From Kitasatospora herbaricolor (lineage in GTDB: Bacteria > Actinomycetota > Actinomycetes > Streptomycetales > Streptomycetaceae), in the NCBI RefSeq assembly GCF_030813695.1, contig NZ_JAUSVA010000002.1:3596001-3660000 (forward strand): DNA of 64,000 nucleotides, read 5' to 3'. The notes under the pieces are model-generated. The model saw only the letters and a program-made list of their open reading frames with translations. It was not told the DNA's origin and searched no databases. Below are positions 34,552-44,548 of this stretch, one piece after another. The stretch's first letter is position 1; every line of letters begins with the position of its first letter. The position numbers and the translations under genes were made by a program.

Positions 34552-36243
34552 ATGGACCAGCCGGAGCCGGGAACGTCCCGCCGCACCTTCCTGACGGCGG
34601 CCGGGGCCGCCGCCTCGGCGAACCTGCTCCAGCAGGTCATGCTCGGGGCCGTGCCCGCCACCGCCGCGGGGCCCGTCCCCGGCGCAGCGGCGGCTGCGCC
34701 GTCCGCGAGCAGGGCTGGCGACGGGAGGACGGTGGCGATCCTCGGCGCGGGCCCGGCCGGCCTGGCGGCCGCGCTCAGGTTCACCGAGGCCGGCTATCGG
34801 GTGACCGTCCTGGAGGCCACCGGCCGGGTCGGCGGCCGCACCCTCACCGCCCGCCGGGGCGACCGGCGCACCGAGGAATGGGCCGACGGCTCGGTCCGGC
34901 ACCAGACCTGCGGCTTCGACGAGGGCCTCTACGTCAACCTCGGTGCCGGCCGGATCCCTTACATGCACCAGCGGGTCATCGACCTCTGCCGCCGGCTCAG
35001 GGTGCCGCTGGAGCCCTACATCCACACCAGCACGGCCAACCTCTACCAGACCGACAGGGCGTGGCGCGGCGGCCCCCGGCACCACCGCCGGATCGTCAAC
35101 GACACCCGCGGGCACCTCGCCGCGGCCCTCGCCGCCGTCGTCCAGCAGGGGACCGAGGCCGGGGACGGGCTCACCTCCGAGCAGCGCACGCAGTACGTGG
35201 GCCTGCTCACCCAGTTCGGCGCCCTCCGGGCCGACCGGACGTACACCGGCTCCACCCGCTCCGGCCTGGCCAAACCCCTGACCGTCCGGCAGATGGAGGA
35301 GCCCGCCGACCCGCTGCCCCTGGCGGACCTGCTGGCCAGCGAGTTCTGGAAGCACGGCGTCCAGCAGGACGCGAACCTGTACTGCCACACCACCTCGTTC
35401 CAGCCGGTCGACGGCATGGACACGGTCTGGCGCCACGCGGCCGCCGCGCTGCCGGGCGGGACGGTCAGGACCGACGCGCCGGTCTCGGACATCCAACTGG
35501 ACGGCGACGGGGTGATCGTCGGCTGGACGGAAGGCGGCGCGGCCCGCACCGGACGGTTCGACCTCTGCCTCAGCGGCATCCCGATCCCGGTGCTGCGGCG
35601 GAAGGTCACCCTGCACGGCTTCTCGGAGGACTTCCGGTCGGCCGTCCAGGACACCCCCTTCGCCGCCGCCTGCAAGCTCGGCTGGCAGGCCGACCGGCGC
35701 TTCTGGGAGGGCGAGCGGTACCAGATCTTCGGCGGCATCAGCTGGATCGACCACGAGATCTCGCAGATCTGGTACCCGTCCCACGACTACTTCTCGCCCG
35801 CCGACAAGGGCATCCTGATCGGCGCCTACAACTCGTACGGGAGCGCCCGCACCTTCGGCGACCGCCCGCACGAGGACCGGCTGAGCGTGGCCCGGGTCGC
35901 GGCCACGAAGCTGCACGACGAGTTCGCGAGCAACGCGATCGTGCCCGACGCCCTGGGCCTGTCGGTCGCCTGGCACAAGGTCCCGTACCAGTTGGGCGCC
36001 TGGGCCGACTGGAACCCCAGGGTCGTGGAGCACAAGGCGCTGTACTCGACGCTGATCTACCCGCAGGGCCGGGACACCTTCATGGTGATCGGCGACCAGG
36101 TCTCCGCCCTCCCCGGCTGGCAGGAGGGCGCCTTGATGTCCGCCGAATGGGCCTTCGACTGGCTCCACGACGGCAGGCGGGGCGTCCGGCTGCCTGTCGA
36201 GCAGGTGCCGGACGCCAGGAGCCTGACCACCGGCGAGGGTTGA
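34552..36243 (+). CDS. Tat-exported flavin amine/amino acid oxidase
   Basis: The ATG at 34552 follows GAAGGAG and gives 563 residues. The N-terminus has a twin-arginine signal (SRRTFLTAAGAAAS) and an Ala-rich cleavage region near residues 38-60. The FAD dinucleotide fold is ILGAGPAGLAAALRFTEAGY, with the downstream VLEATGRVGGR motif of flavin amine oxidases. The C-terminal flavin-binding end reads GWQEGALMSAEWAFDWL. Members oxidatively deaminate amines or L-amino acids to the aldehyde or oxo acid, ammonia and H2O2. The substrate is unknown. Being divergent from the MNIO operon, it may be a functional partner or just a neighbour. Confidence 0.88.
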   Translation: MDQPEPGTSRRTFLTAAGAAASANLLQQVMLGAVPATAAGPVPGAAAAAPSASRAGDGRTVAILGAGPAGLAAALRFTEAGYRVTVLEATGRVGGRTLTARRGDRRTEEWADGSVRHQTCGFDEGLYVNLGAGRIPYMHQRVIDLCRRLRVPLEPYIHTSTANLYQTDRAWRGGPRHHRRIVNDTRGHLAAALAAVVQQGTEAGDGLTSEQRTQYVGLLTQFGALRADRTYTGSTRSGLAKPLTVRQMEEPADPLPLADLLASEFWKHGVQQDANLYCHTTSFQPVDGMDTVWRHAAAALPGGTVRTDAPVSDIQLDGDGVIVGWTEGGAARTGRFDLCLSGIPIPVLRRKVTLHGFSEDFRSAVQDTPFAAACKLGWQADRRFWEGERYQIFGGISWIDHEISQIWYPSHDYFSPADKGILIGAYNSYGSARTFGDRPHEDRLSVARVAATKLHDEFASNAIVPDALGLSVAWHKVPYQLGAWADWNPRVVEHKALYSTLIYPQGRDTFMVIGDQVSALPGWQEGALMSAEWAFDWLHDGRRGVRLPVEQVPDARSLTTGEG

Positions 36244-36326
36244 GACGACAGCCGGAGGAACGATTCAGCGGCAGGCGGCCCCGCGCCGGAGGTTCCGGTG
36301 CCGGGCCACCTCCGCGAGCACTGCCC

Positions 36327-36554
36327 TCAGCTGTCGACCCGGACGAGCACCCCGGTGCCGACGGCCCGCGCGAAGTCCGCGAAGACCTGCGCGGGGTAGC
36401 GGTGCGCGGGGCCGTCGGGGTTCTTGCTGTCGCGGACGGCCGTCTCACCCGGCATGCCGACAGCACATTCGAGGCAGTTGTCGCCGTTGCCGCCGCTGTA
36501 TGTGGACGAACGGAAGGCGAATCCGGTGGCCTCAGCGTTGCGGTAGAAGGTCAT
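36327..36554 (-). CDS. DUF397 protein paired with XRE regulator
   Basis: The 75-residue protein has the DUF397 signature: an N-terminal FRSSTYSGGNGDNCLECA, a middle AVRDSKNPDG and a C-terminal FADFARAVGTG. It overlaps the XRE gene end by 23 bp, so the two are translated together. DUF397 partners of WhiJ/Scr-type XRE proteins act as their antagonists or co-factors in Streptomyces development. Confidence 0.9.
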   Translation of the reverse strand: MTFYRNAEATGFAFRSSTYSGGNGDNCLECAVGMPGETAVRDSKNPDGPAHRYPAQVFADFARAVGTGVLVRVDS

Positions 36555-37401
36555 TGATCTTGTCTCTCTGTGCGGTGATGAAGGCGATCGAGTCGTCGAT
36601 ACTCATGGCTTCAGCCGTGATCTCCGTGAACTTGGCCCTGTAGTAGTCGACATCGTGCGGCTCCTCCACCCAGAAGCTGCTCATCATTCCTTCGAGCAGA
36701 ACGACATCCAGCTCGGGTCGCCGCGGAAATCCGATCAGCGAGTAGGACCCGGCCATGCCCGGATGAGCAGACGCGCCGATGGGCATGACCTGCACATTCA
36801 CATTGGCCAGCCGCGCGAGCGTCAGGATTCGGTCAAGCTGAGGCCGCATGATGTCGGGCTCTCTGGCGAAAGCACACAAGGCCGCCTCATGCACAACCGC
36901 CCAGACCTCCAAAGGGTTCGGTTTAGTAAGAACGGACTGACGAGCCATCCGCACCTGGACGAGGTCCTCGACAGTGCCTACTACCTGGGCACGCAACCGT
37001 TCGATGATCAAGCGTGCGTACTCGGCGGTCTGGAACAGCCCAGGGATGAACGCGGCCTCGTACGTCTTGAAGGTGGCCGCCTCCGTCTCCAAGGTGATGA
37101 GATCAGTCGCAACTGGAGTGATCGCGTCGCGGTAGCTCAGCCACCAGCCGCGAGTGCTGCCCGATTTGGTGATCTCGATCAGGCCGGCTCGAAGGTTCTT
37201 GTCATCGCACGCGTAGAGATCCAGCAGCTTGATGACGTCTTCGACTTTCGCGGCCCCACGAGCGTTCTCGATGCGGGCGATCTTTGGCTGGCTCATCCCC
37301 GTGGCCTCGGCCGCTGCTTCGGCCGTCAGCCCCTGCTTCTCTCGGAGACGGCGAAGTTCGATCCCGAGTCGCCTCCGGCGAACGGTCGGCGTCAGCGCCA
37401 T
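36532..37401 (-). CDS. XRE-family regulator with DUF5753 domain
   Basis: The ATG at 37401 gives 289 residues. A helix-turn-helix lies at about residues 8-62 (LRRLREKQGLTAEAAAEATGMSQPKIARIENARG). A DUF5753 ligand or protein-binding domain follows to the C-terminus (GLFQTAEYARLII, IGFPRRPELDVVLLE). It belongs to the WhiJ-like group common in Streptomyces. With the DUF397 gene and the divergent ATPase it forms the classical three-part module. A 14-bp palindrome in its upstream region is a likely autoregulatory site. GC content and codon use here are lower than in the neighbours, which points to an accessory origin. Confidence 0.93.
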   Translation of the reverse strand: MALTPTVRRRRLGIELRRLREKQGLTAEAAAEATGMSQPKIARIENARGAAKVEDVIKLLDLYACDDKNLRAGLIEITKSGSTRGWWLSYRDAITPVATDLITLETEAATFKTYEAAFIPGLFQTAEYARLIIERLRAQVVGTVEDLVQVRMARQSVLTKPNPLEVWAVVHEAALCAFAREPDIMRPQLDRILTLARLANVNVQVMPIGASAHPGMAGSYSLIGFPRRPELDVVLLEGMMSSFWVEEPHDVDYYRAKFTEITAEAMSIDDSIAFITAQRDKINDLLPQR

Positions 37402-37501
37402 ACTCTGCCCCTCCTGGTCTGTCAGTGGACCAGTCTGCACGGCACACAGGCATGCGCGCCACCGACAACTGACCTCTCGGGAAGCCGAAATGAGGTTCGA
37501 T

Positions 37502-37515
37502 TTGAATATATTCAA
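37502..37515. promoter_or_regulatory. TTGAATATATTCAA palindrome between XRE and ATPase genes
   Basis: A fully symmetrical 14-bp palindrome sits in an AT-rich island, 101 bp before the XRE start and 197 bp before the ATPase start. It is the best operator candidate for the XRE protein. The rest of the 310-bp divergent gap has no gene. Confidence 0.55.
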
Positions 37516-37711
37516 GTTTCGCTGACTATGTTGCGAGCAAGGGTGACCAGGCCCCATGCTTCCTGTAACCAAGGAACTGCTCACAGTGACTGAGCAGGTG
37601 CCGCTCTGCCGCGCCTGCTTGCCTACGACTGAGGCGACCGCTTGCTGCTGCTCGTACTGGCACTTCGCGCCCAGCATTCACCCCACCAGCCACCGGCCAG
37701 GAGGATCCGCC

Positions 37712-38335
37712 ATGCCCCAGAACCGCTTCCGCCTACCCGCGTCCGAGTCGTCCGTCGCCGTCGCCCGAAGACTCGCCGTGGCCCAACTGGGTACCTGGTT
37801 GGGGGAACTGGATCCGGACGACCGGGCGGTCATCGAACTGCTGGTCTCCGAACTGGTGACCAACGCGGTGCGGTACGGCAAGGCGGAGACCACCACCGTC
37901 GAACTCATCGGCACCGAGGACGGCACGGTCGTCCTCACGGTCGAGGACGCCAATCCGACCGAACCGCAGCAGCGCGAGCCCGAGGCGGAGGACGAGGGCG
38001 GACGCGGGTTGCTCCTGGTCGACGCGTTGGCGCTGCGACGGGGCTCCATCCGGCTGAACTCCGGGAAGAAGACGTGGGTGGAAGTGCAGTTGGCAAAGGA
38101 GAGCGCGACCCGGCTCCGGGCCTTGGCCGTCCCGCGTCCGGCCACCAACTCCCTTCCCGGGCCGGCCGATCCTCCCGACCGCCTACCGTCGCAGCTCCTC
38201 GACCACCGCATCCGTGCGCTCAGGCCCAGACCCGGCGTCGGCGATCTCGGCGGCCACCTCCCGCCCCTCGGCCGGTACCGGTGCAAGGCTTGGGTGGCGA
38301 CAGCGAGGGCGACGACCGCCGGGGGCCGGCCGTGA
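37712..38335 (+). CDS. Anti-sigma-type ATP-binding protein (HATPase_c_2)
   Basis: The ATG at 37712 follows AGGAGG and gives 207 residues. It has the RsbW-like Bergerat fold: LLVSELVTNAVRYGKAETTTVEL is the N-box and VLTVEDANP the D-box, and GGRGLLLVDAL the glycine box. Family members are serine kinases and anti-sigma factors, or regulators like AbaA in Streptomyces. About 70 residues after the domain are Pro/Arg-rich with no known homology. The stop overlaps the next gene as GTGA. Confidence 0.9.
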   Translation: MPQNRFRLPASESSVAVARRLAVAQLGTWLGELDPDDRAVIELLVSELVTNAVRYGKAETTTVELIGTEDGTVVLTVEDANPTEPQQREPEAEDEGGRGLLLVDALALRRGSIRLNSGKKTWVEVQLAKESATRLRALAVPRPATNSLPGPADPPDRLPSQLLDHRIRALRPRPGVGDLGGHLPPLGRYRCKAWVATARATTAGGRP

Positions 38336-38619
38336 GCAGGAACAGCGTCCCGCCGCCGGCGCCCGTCACCGTCGAGATCGAGGACGTGACGCCGCCCGCG
38401 ACCTTCGAGCATCTCGCCGACGCCCTGGCCGCGCTGTGGAGTTCGCTGCGTACGCTGCCGCTCGGAGCCACCCAGTACGACGCCTACCAGTACTTCCTGA
38501 CCCGCCCGAACGCCGTCCAGCGGGTCACCGAACACCTCGACCGGGACGGCGAGTTGGTCCTGTCGTTCCGGATGGAGGGCCGCCTGCACGCGGTCCGGGT
38601 CAGCCCGACCCGGGCCTAG
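38332..38619 (+). CDS. Small protein coupled to the anti-sigma-type ATPase
   Basis: The GTG overlaps the ATPase stop, so translation is coupled. The 95-residue protein is soluble and has no recognised domain. Its middle (FEHLADALAALWSSLRTLPLGATQYDAYQYFLTR) looks helical, and the end (GELVLSFRMEGRLHAVRV) looks like strands. It may be an accessory of the ATPase. Function is unknown. Confidence 0.75.
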   Translation: MSRNSVPPPAPVTVEIEDVTPPATFEHLADALAALWSSLRTLPLGATQYDAYQYFLTRPNAVQRVTEHLDRDGELVLSFRMEGRLHAVRVSPTRA

Positions 38620-38669
38620 CAGGGCAGCGGGCCGGCGGGGAGGCCCGCCCTCCCCGCCGGCCGGTAGCC

Positions 38670-39050
38670 CTACTGCCCGCCACTCTCCGTCCGGCCAGCC
38701 CCGGTGGCCGTCACGACCGCCGGGAGACCCTCCGACGACCGCCCCACCGCGCGCAAGTGGGCCTGGTGGGCGTCCCGGGCTTCGAAGAGGACGTCCGCGC
38801 GCAGCGGATCGGAGACGTCCATCCGCTCGGCCACCGCCACGGCCTCCTCCAGGAACGCCGGCCACTGCTCCGGCCGCGCCCAGCGCTTCAGGCCGCTGCT
38901 GGACGCCACCAGTGCCCGGGAGAGCTTCGGCAGGTAGGCGGCCGGGCTCACCGAGGCCATCAGGCGGAAGGCCCGCAGCTCCACCATCGGGCTGAGCCGG
39001 CCCTCGTCCAGCAGCAGCACCCGGGTCCGCAGCACCATGTCGTGATTCAT
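38670..39050 (-). CDS. Unknown 126-residue helical protein
   Basis: GAGGGGG precedes the ATG at 39050 by 4 nt. The protein is rich in Leu/Ala/Arg helices (RAFRLMASVSPAAYLPKLSRALVASS; LEEAVAVAERMDVSDPLRADVLFEARDAHQAHLRA). It has no recognised domain, signal or membrane segment. It resembles a fragment of a helical-repeat protein, but no neighbouring piece extends it. Convergent with the ATPase pair. Confidence 0.55.
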   Translation of the reverse strand: MNHDMVLRTRVLLLDEGRLSPMVELRAFRLMASVSPAAYLPKLSRALVASSSGLKRWARPEQWPAFLEEAVAVAERMDVSDPLRADVLFEARDAHQAHLRAVGRSSEGLPAVVTATGAGRTESGGQ

Positions 39051-39337
39051 TCATCCCCCTCGTCGCCCCCACCCCGAGGCCGTACCCGCCGACGCCAGGG
39101 CAGCGCGACGGACGCACCGGCCTCTCCGGGAGGAGAAGGCGGCACGTGGGATCGAGGTGGATGGGTCGAGTCTGAGGGCCGGCGAGAGCCCGGACAAGAT
39201 CGGACCGACGTGCTCTCGGTCCTACCGCAAGACCCCGCTGACAAGGCATGATTGGACTCGACACGCTGCCGGATGGCGCCCGGAGGCAGCGAGGCAGACC
39301 CCCGCCACGGCCCACGGGGCCCGTGCAGGGCGGCGCG

Positions 39338-39613
39338 ATGTCCGGTCTTCGGCATCAAGCCCGCGCCGGTCGCGCCAGCCTGCCCCTCTTGATGCGGACG
39401 GGCAGATACCGGTGGCGTACGCGCCTGCGCAGGGCCCTGCCGTGGTTCCTGCTGGAGCGCGGGTTCGCAGCGAAGGGGAAGCGGGACTGCGGCGCGCACG
39501 AGTGGTACAACCGGGACGGCGTGACCGCCCGCTGTTACCACTGCGATGCCGGCAGGAAGCCCTGGACCTCCGCACCCGGATCGCCCCCGACGGTGGCCCC
39601 GGCGGGCACCTGA
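39338..39613 (+). CDS. Small basic protein with CxxC-type zinc motif
   Basis: The ATG at 39338 gives 91 residues; an ATG at 39392 would give 73. The N-terminal half is strongly basic (LMRTGRYRWRTRLRRALPW). The C-terminal half has DCGAHEWYNRDGVTARCYHCDAGRKPW, whose Cys and His residues could hold a zinc ion. This pattern is familiar from small hypothetical Streptomyces proteins. Function unknown. Confidence 0.6.
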   Translation: MSGLRHQARAGRASLPLLMRTGRYRWRTRLRRALPWFLLERGFAAKGKRDCGAHEWYNRDGVTARCYHCDAGRKPWTSAPGSPPTVAPAGT

Positions 39614-39649
39614 GCCGGCGGCACCAGCCACTCGCCCGGCGGAGCAACG

Positions 39650-40234
39650 TCACCGCCTTCCGAGGCGCCCGAAGGGTGACACCGACCGGTCGCGGTGGAG
39701 GCGAGCGCGGCTCAGGAGGCCCAGGTACGCCCTGAGGGCGGCGGCGGCGAGGGCAGCCGAGGCGAGAGTCAGACCGGCCACCAGCATCGGGTTGACCCAG
39801 GACGGGACCAGCTCGCCGCCTGGGCCGCAGCGCATGCTCAGCGGGAAAGTCCGGGTGGTGATCCGATCTGCTGGAAAGCCTCGGGCGTTGCAGTACTCGC
39901 TGGCTGACATCCACCCGGGACCTGACATCAGGCCGGTGCTGGCCGCCCAGTACGCCGCGGTGAGCCCCAGCAGGGACAGTCGGAGGAGCGTTCCGGCGTC
40001 GAGGGGCGGCCGCGATTCGCCACGGGCACGCAGTACCCGGCGCACGACCACGAGGGCACCGATCAGGAAGAGGACCGGTGCGACAACCGGGCCGACGAAG
40101 GCGAGGCAGCCGACGATCGCGCCGGCGTCGTCGTCGACGGAAGCCGTCTGGAGCAGAGAGAGCGCTTGGGACACGGACCGGTGGACGCACCACCGGTGCC
40201 GAGCGGTTCCCTGAGCAGGGCAGACGGCGCCCAT
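39650..40234 (-). CDS. Membrane protein with about three helices, unknown
   Basis: GGAG lies 6 nt before the ATG at 40234, which gives 194 residues. Hydrophobic segments lie at about residues 41-66 (GCLAFVGPVVAPVLFLIGALVVV), 88-104 and 148-172. A loop near residues 105-145 has two Cys. No family was recognised. It is an isolated orphan next to the regulatory region at 40.3 kb. Confidence 0.6.
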   Translation of the reverse strand: MGAVCPAQGTARHRWCVHRSVSQALSLLQTASVDDDAGAIVGCLAFVGPVVAPVLFLIGALVVVRRVLRARGESRPPLDAGTLLRLSLLGLTAAYWAASTGLMSGPGWMSASEYCNARGFPADRITTRTFPLSMRCGPGGELVPSWVNPMLVAGLTLASAALAAAALRAYLGLLSRARLHRDRSVSPFGRLGRR

Positions 40235-40336
40235 CGAGGCTCCGTCCTCCACGGTCGACGACGGGCACCGGGTAACGAGTGATGCAGGGGAACCTCCAGC
40301 TCCCTTGATACCCGCGCTTAGCGTTCACGTCCATTC

Positions 40337-40463
40337 CATTGCAACGCAACGGCCGGGGTGCGTTGCATTATCCGCGAGACCATTGCAATGAAATAGCGGC
40401 ATCTGCCTGCAGTGATGGGCTTTTTGCGCAACGACTGTGTTGCCAGGTCCGTGAATGCAACGT
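40337..40463. promoter_or_regulatory. Cluster of TTGCAACG-type boxes, control region of the ABC locus
   Basis: In an AT-rich gap, CATTGCAACGCA (40337) faces TGCGTTGCATT (40359), giving an 8-bp inverted repeat GCAACGCA-N10-TGCGTTGC with no mismatch at 40341-40366. A palindrome CATTGCAATG (40381-40390) and further copies GCGCAACGAC (40426) and AATGCAACGT (40454) follow. The copies are about 30-45 bp apart. The array lies 64-190 bp before the DUF4097 gene and is likely the operator region of that operon. No regulator gene is adjacent. Confidence 0.6.
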
Positions 40464-40526
40464 AGCTTTTCCTTCATCGGAAACAGCGGGTCGACGAAGA
40501 GCCCGCCTGACGAAGGAGACAGCGAG

Positions 40527-41192
40527 ATGCTGAAGTTCGACACCCCCGCCCCGATCACCGCGACCCTCGACATCCCCGCCGGACGGATCCGCTTCATCGC
40601 CGCCGACCGCACCGACACCACGGTCGAGGTCCTTCCCGCCGAGCCCGGCAAGAGCCGGGACGTCAAGGCCGCCGAGCAGGTCACCGTCACTTACACCGAC
40701 GGCGCCCTGCACATCGAGGCCGCCCCGGCGAAGAACCGGATCGTGGGCAACTCCGGGTCCGTGGAGGTCACCGTGCAGCTCCCCGCCGGCTCCCACGTCC
40801 GGGCGAAGACCGCCGCAGGCGAGCTGCGGGGCGTCGGACGCCTCGGCGATGTCACCTACGAGGGCGCGCAGGGCACCTTCAAGCTCGACGAGACCGCCGG
40901 CGCCCACCTCACCCTCCAGGCCGGCGACATCACCGTCGGCCGCCTCGGCGACCCCGCCCGGATCAGCACCCAGCAGGGCAACATCACGATCACCGAGGCG
41001 GTCCGCGGCACCGTCGAACTGCGTACCGAGGCCGGTGACATCACCATCGGCGCCGCCCGCGGGGTCAGCGCCGCCCTGGACGCCGGCACCTCCTCCGGCC
41101 GGATCCACAACGCCCTGCAGAACACCGGCGCCCCCGAGCTGACCGTCCACGCGACCACCGCCTACGGCGACATCACCGCCCGCAGCCTCTGA
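40527..41192 (+). CDS. DUF4097 beta-strand repeat protein
   Basis: AAGGAG precedes the ATG, giving 221 residues. The sequence is a run of short amphipathic strands typical of DUF4097/DUF4098 adhesin-like beta-helices: GRIRFIAADRTDTTVEVLP, then repeated motifs such as GELRGVGRLGDVTYEG, AGDITVGRLGD, QGNITITEAV and AGDITIGAA. It has no signal peptide, so it is probably cytoplasmic. It is followed by an ABC ATPase (47 bp) and permease. Such proteins commonly accompany DrrA-type exporters; their role is unknown. Confidence 0.85.
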   Translation: MLKFDTPAPITATLDIPAGRIRFIAADRTDTTVEVLPAEPGKSRDVKAAEQVTVTYTDGALHIEAAPAKNRIVGNSGSVEVTVQLPAGSHVRAKTAAGELRGVGRLGDVTYEGAQGTFKLDETAGAHLTLQAGDITVGRLGDPARISTQQGNITITEAVRGTVELRTEAGDITIGAARGVSAALDAGTSSGRIHNALQNTGAPELTVHATTAYGDITARSL

Positions 41193-41239
41193 ACCCGCAG
41201 TCTCCGCCCGCCCCCAGCCTCCCGAAGGAGCGACTTCTC

Positions 41240-42237
<998 letters not shown>

Positions 42238-42241
<4 letters not shown>

Positions 42242-43029
42242 GCACCCTCACCCTCGCCGTCCGCGACTCCCGCACCATGCTGCGCCGCAACCTCCTGCAC
42301 GCCCGCCGCTACCCCTCCCTCACCCTCAACCTGCTGCTCACCCCCGTGATGCTGCTCCTGCTCTTCGTCTACATCTTCGGCAACACCATGAGCGCGGGCC
42401 TGGGCCCCGGCGGCGGCGGCCGCTCCGCCTACATCGCCTACGTCGTCCCCGGCATCCTGCTCATGACCATCGGCAGCAGCGTCATCGGCGCAGCCGTCTC
42501 CGTCGCCACCGACATGAACGAGGGCATCATCGCCGGCTTCCGCACCATGGCCATCCACCGCCCCTCCGTCCTGATCGGACACGTCACCGGCAGCGTCCTG
42601 CAGTCCGTCACCGGCGTCGTCCTCGTCGGCGCCGTCGCCCTCGCCATCGGCTTCCGCCCCACCCACGCCACCGCCCCGGAATGGCTCGCCGCCCTCGCCC
42701 TGATCATCCTCTTCGCCACCGCCCTCACCTGGATCGCCGTCGGCATGGGCCTCGCCAGCCCCAACGCCGAAGCCGCAAGCAACAGCGCCATGCCCCTGAT
42801 CCTGCTGCCCCTCATCTCCAGCGCCTTCACCCCCCTGCACTCCATGCCCGGCTGGTTCCAACCCATCGCCCAGTACCAGCCCTTCACCCCCGCCATCGAA
42901 ACCCTCCGCGGCCTGCTCCTGGGCACCCCCATCGGCAACAACGGCTGGCTCACCATCGCCTGGTCCCTCACCCTCACCGCCCTCGGCTACCGCTGGTCCA
43001 CCACCACCTTCAACCGCGACCCCAAGTAA
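42238..43029 (+). CDS. DrrB-like ABC transporter permease (ABC-2 type)
   Basis: The start overlaps the ATPase stop. The 263-residue protein is an ABC-2 membrane subunit with about six helices. The first is LTLNLLLTPVMLLLLFVYIFG, and a middle one is preceded by the DMNEGIIAGFRTM coupling element typical of DrrB. The C-terminal part (YQPFTPAIETLRGLLLG) is also family-typical. It forms the exporter with the preceding ATPase. About 190 bp beyond its stop, before the dipeptidase, nothing was recognised. Confidence 0.93.
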
Positions 43030-43220
43030 CCACGGTGACGACGCGGGCCTCTCCCGCTCCCCCACACCGCACCCCACCCGACCCCGCCCCAGGACGGCGC
43101 ACCCCGACACCACGTCGGCCCGCGCCGGCCCGGGGCGGACGGCTGTCCGGGGACGGGGACGCACTCCGGGGCAGCGGCCCGGGCGGAGCCGCAACGGCGG
43201 TACGACCCGCCGCGCCGCCC

Positions 43221-44525
43221 TCAGGCCGCCGCGCGCCCGTCGAGCTGCTCGATGGTGGCGATGGACGGCCGGCGGGTGCGCCGCAGCCCGCGGGCGACGT
43301 CCTCGGCGTCGCGCAGGACGCGGACGGCGTTGTGCCAGGTGAGCTTGGCGAGGTCGGCCGCCGACCAGCTCCGGTGGAGCAGCTCGGCGATCAGGTTCGG
43401 GTAGCCGGCGACGTCGTCCAGGCCGGCCGGGACGAACGCGGTGCCGTCGAAGTCGCCGCCGATGCCGATGTGGTCGATGCCGGCCACCTCGCGCATGTGG
43501 TCCAGGTGGTCGGCGACGGTGGCGGGGGTGGCGACCGGGCGGGGGCTGGCCGCCTCGAAGGCGCGCTGGCGGTCCATCGCGGCCGGGGTGGTCTCCAGCG
43601 GGTGGAACCCGTGGGCGCGCATGTTCTCGTCGGCGGCGAGGGTCCACTCGATGGCGGCGGGCAGGATGAACTTGGGGACGAAGGTGGCCATCGCCAGGCC
43701 GCCGTTGCCGGGCAGCTGGGCGAGCACGTCGTCGGGGACGTTGCGCGGGTGGTCGCAGACCGCGCGGGCGGAGGAGTGCGAGAAGATCACCGGCGCCTCG
43801 CTCACCCGCAGGGCGTCCCGCATGGTGTCGGCCGAGACGTGCGAGAGGTCGACCAGCATGCCGAGGCGGTTCATCTCGCGGACGACCTCCTCGCCGAAGC
43901 GGGTGAGTCCGCCGGCCACCGGCTTGTCGGTGGCGGAGTCGGCCCACGGCAGGTTGTCGTTGTGGGTGAGCGTCAGGTAGCGCACGCCCAGTTGGTGCAG
44001 GGCGCGCAGGGTGGCCAGCGAGCAGTCGATGCTGTGGCCGCCCTCGGCGCCCATCAGCGAGGCGATCCGGCCCTCCGCGCGGGCCGTCTCCATGTCGTCG
44101 GCGGTGAGGGCGAGCCGCAGCCGGTCCGGGTAGCGGTCGGTGAGCGCCCGGACGAAGTCGATCTGCTCCAGGGTGGCGCTGACGGCGTGGTCGCCGGCCA
44201 GGTCGGAGCGGACGTAGACGGACCAGAACTGGGCGCCGACCCCGCCCGCGGCGAGGCGGGCGAGGTCGGTGTGCAGCCGGACGCGCTGGTCGGCGGCCAG
44301 GTCGATGGCGTCCAGGTCGTAGCCGGCCTGGGCCCGCATCGCCCAGGGGAGGTCGTTGTGACCGTCCACCACCGGGGTCTCGCGGAGCAGCGCCCTGGCC
44401 TGCTCGACCAGCTCCGGGGCGGGCGGGCCCGCCGGGGCGGTGCCGGGCGTCGGAGCCCGGCCGCCGGCCGGCGCCGGTCCGTCGTTCTGCCCGTCGGCCT
44501 GCCCAGGGATCTGCTCAGAAGTCAT
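43221..44525 (-). CDS. Membrane-dipeptidase-type M19 metallopeptidase
   Basis: The 434-residue protein has a Pro/Ala-rich N-terminus without a convincing signal peptide. The M19 barrel follows: zinc ligands HND in [12 protein letters not shown], Glu in MGAEGGHS, His in LTHNDN and DLSHVS, and Asp in IGGDFDGT. It cleaves dipeptides, possibly including D-amino-acid or dehydropeptides. Only 23 bp separate its start from the purE stop, so it may be the third gene of a purK-purE-dipeptidase transcript. Confidence 0.93.
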   Translation of the reverse strand: MTSEQIPGQADGQNDGPAPAGGRAPTPGTAPAGPPAPELVEQARALLRETPVVDGHNDLPWAMRAQAGYDLDAIDLAADQRVRLHTDLARLAAGGVGAQFWSVYVRSDLAGDHAVSATLEQIDFVRALTDRYPDRLRLALTADDMETARAEGRIASLMGAEGGHSIDCSLATLRALHQLGVRYLTLTHNDNLPWADSATDKPVAGGLTRFGEEVVREMNRLGMLVDLSHVSADTMRDALRVSEAPVIFSHSSARAVCDHPRNVPDDVLAQLPGNGGLAMATFVPKFILPAAIEWTLAADENMRAHGFHPLETTPAAMDRQRAFEAASPRPVATPATVADHLDHMREVAGIDHIGIGGDFDGTAFVPAGLDDVAGYPNLIAELLHRSWSAADLAKLTWHNAVRVLRDAEDVARGLRRTRRPSIATIEQLDGRAAA

Positions 44526-44548
44526 ATGACCTCTTGTATCCCGAAGAG

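Noticed and set aside
36327..38335. Toxin-antitoxin reading of the XRE/DUF397 pair
   Set aside because: The family is better known as WhiJ/Scr-like developmental regulators with DUF397 partners, and no toxin fold was recognised.
39047..39631. A 194-codon minus-strand ORF
   Set aside because: It is antisense to the small Cys-containing protein at 39338 and has Pro/Arg/Gly shadow composition with no domain.
40325..40690. A minus-strand ORF over the TTGCAACG box region
   Set aside because: It runs antisense into the DUF4097 gene, has no ribosome site and its composition follows the regulatory repeats.
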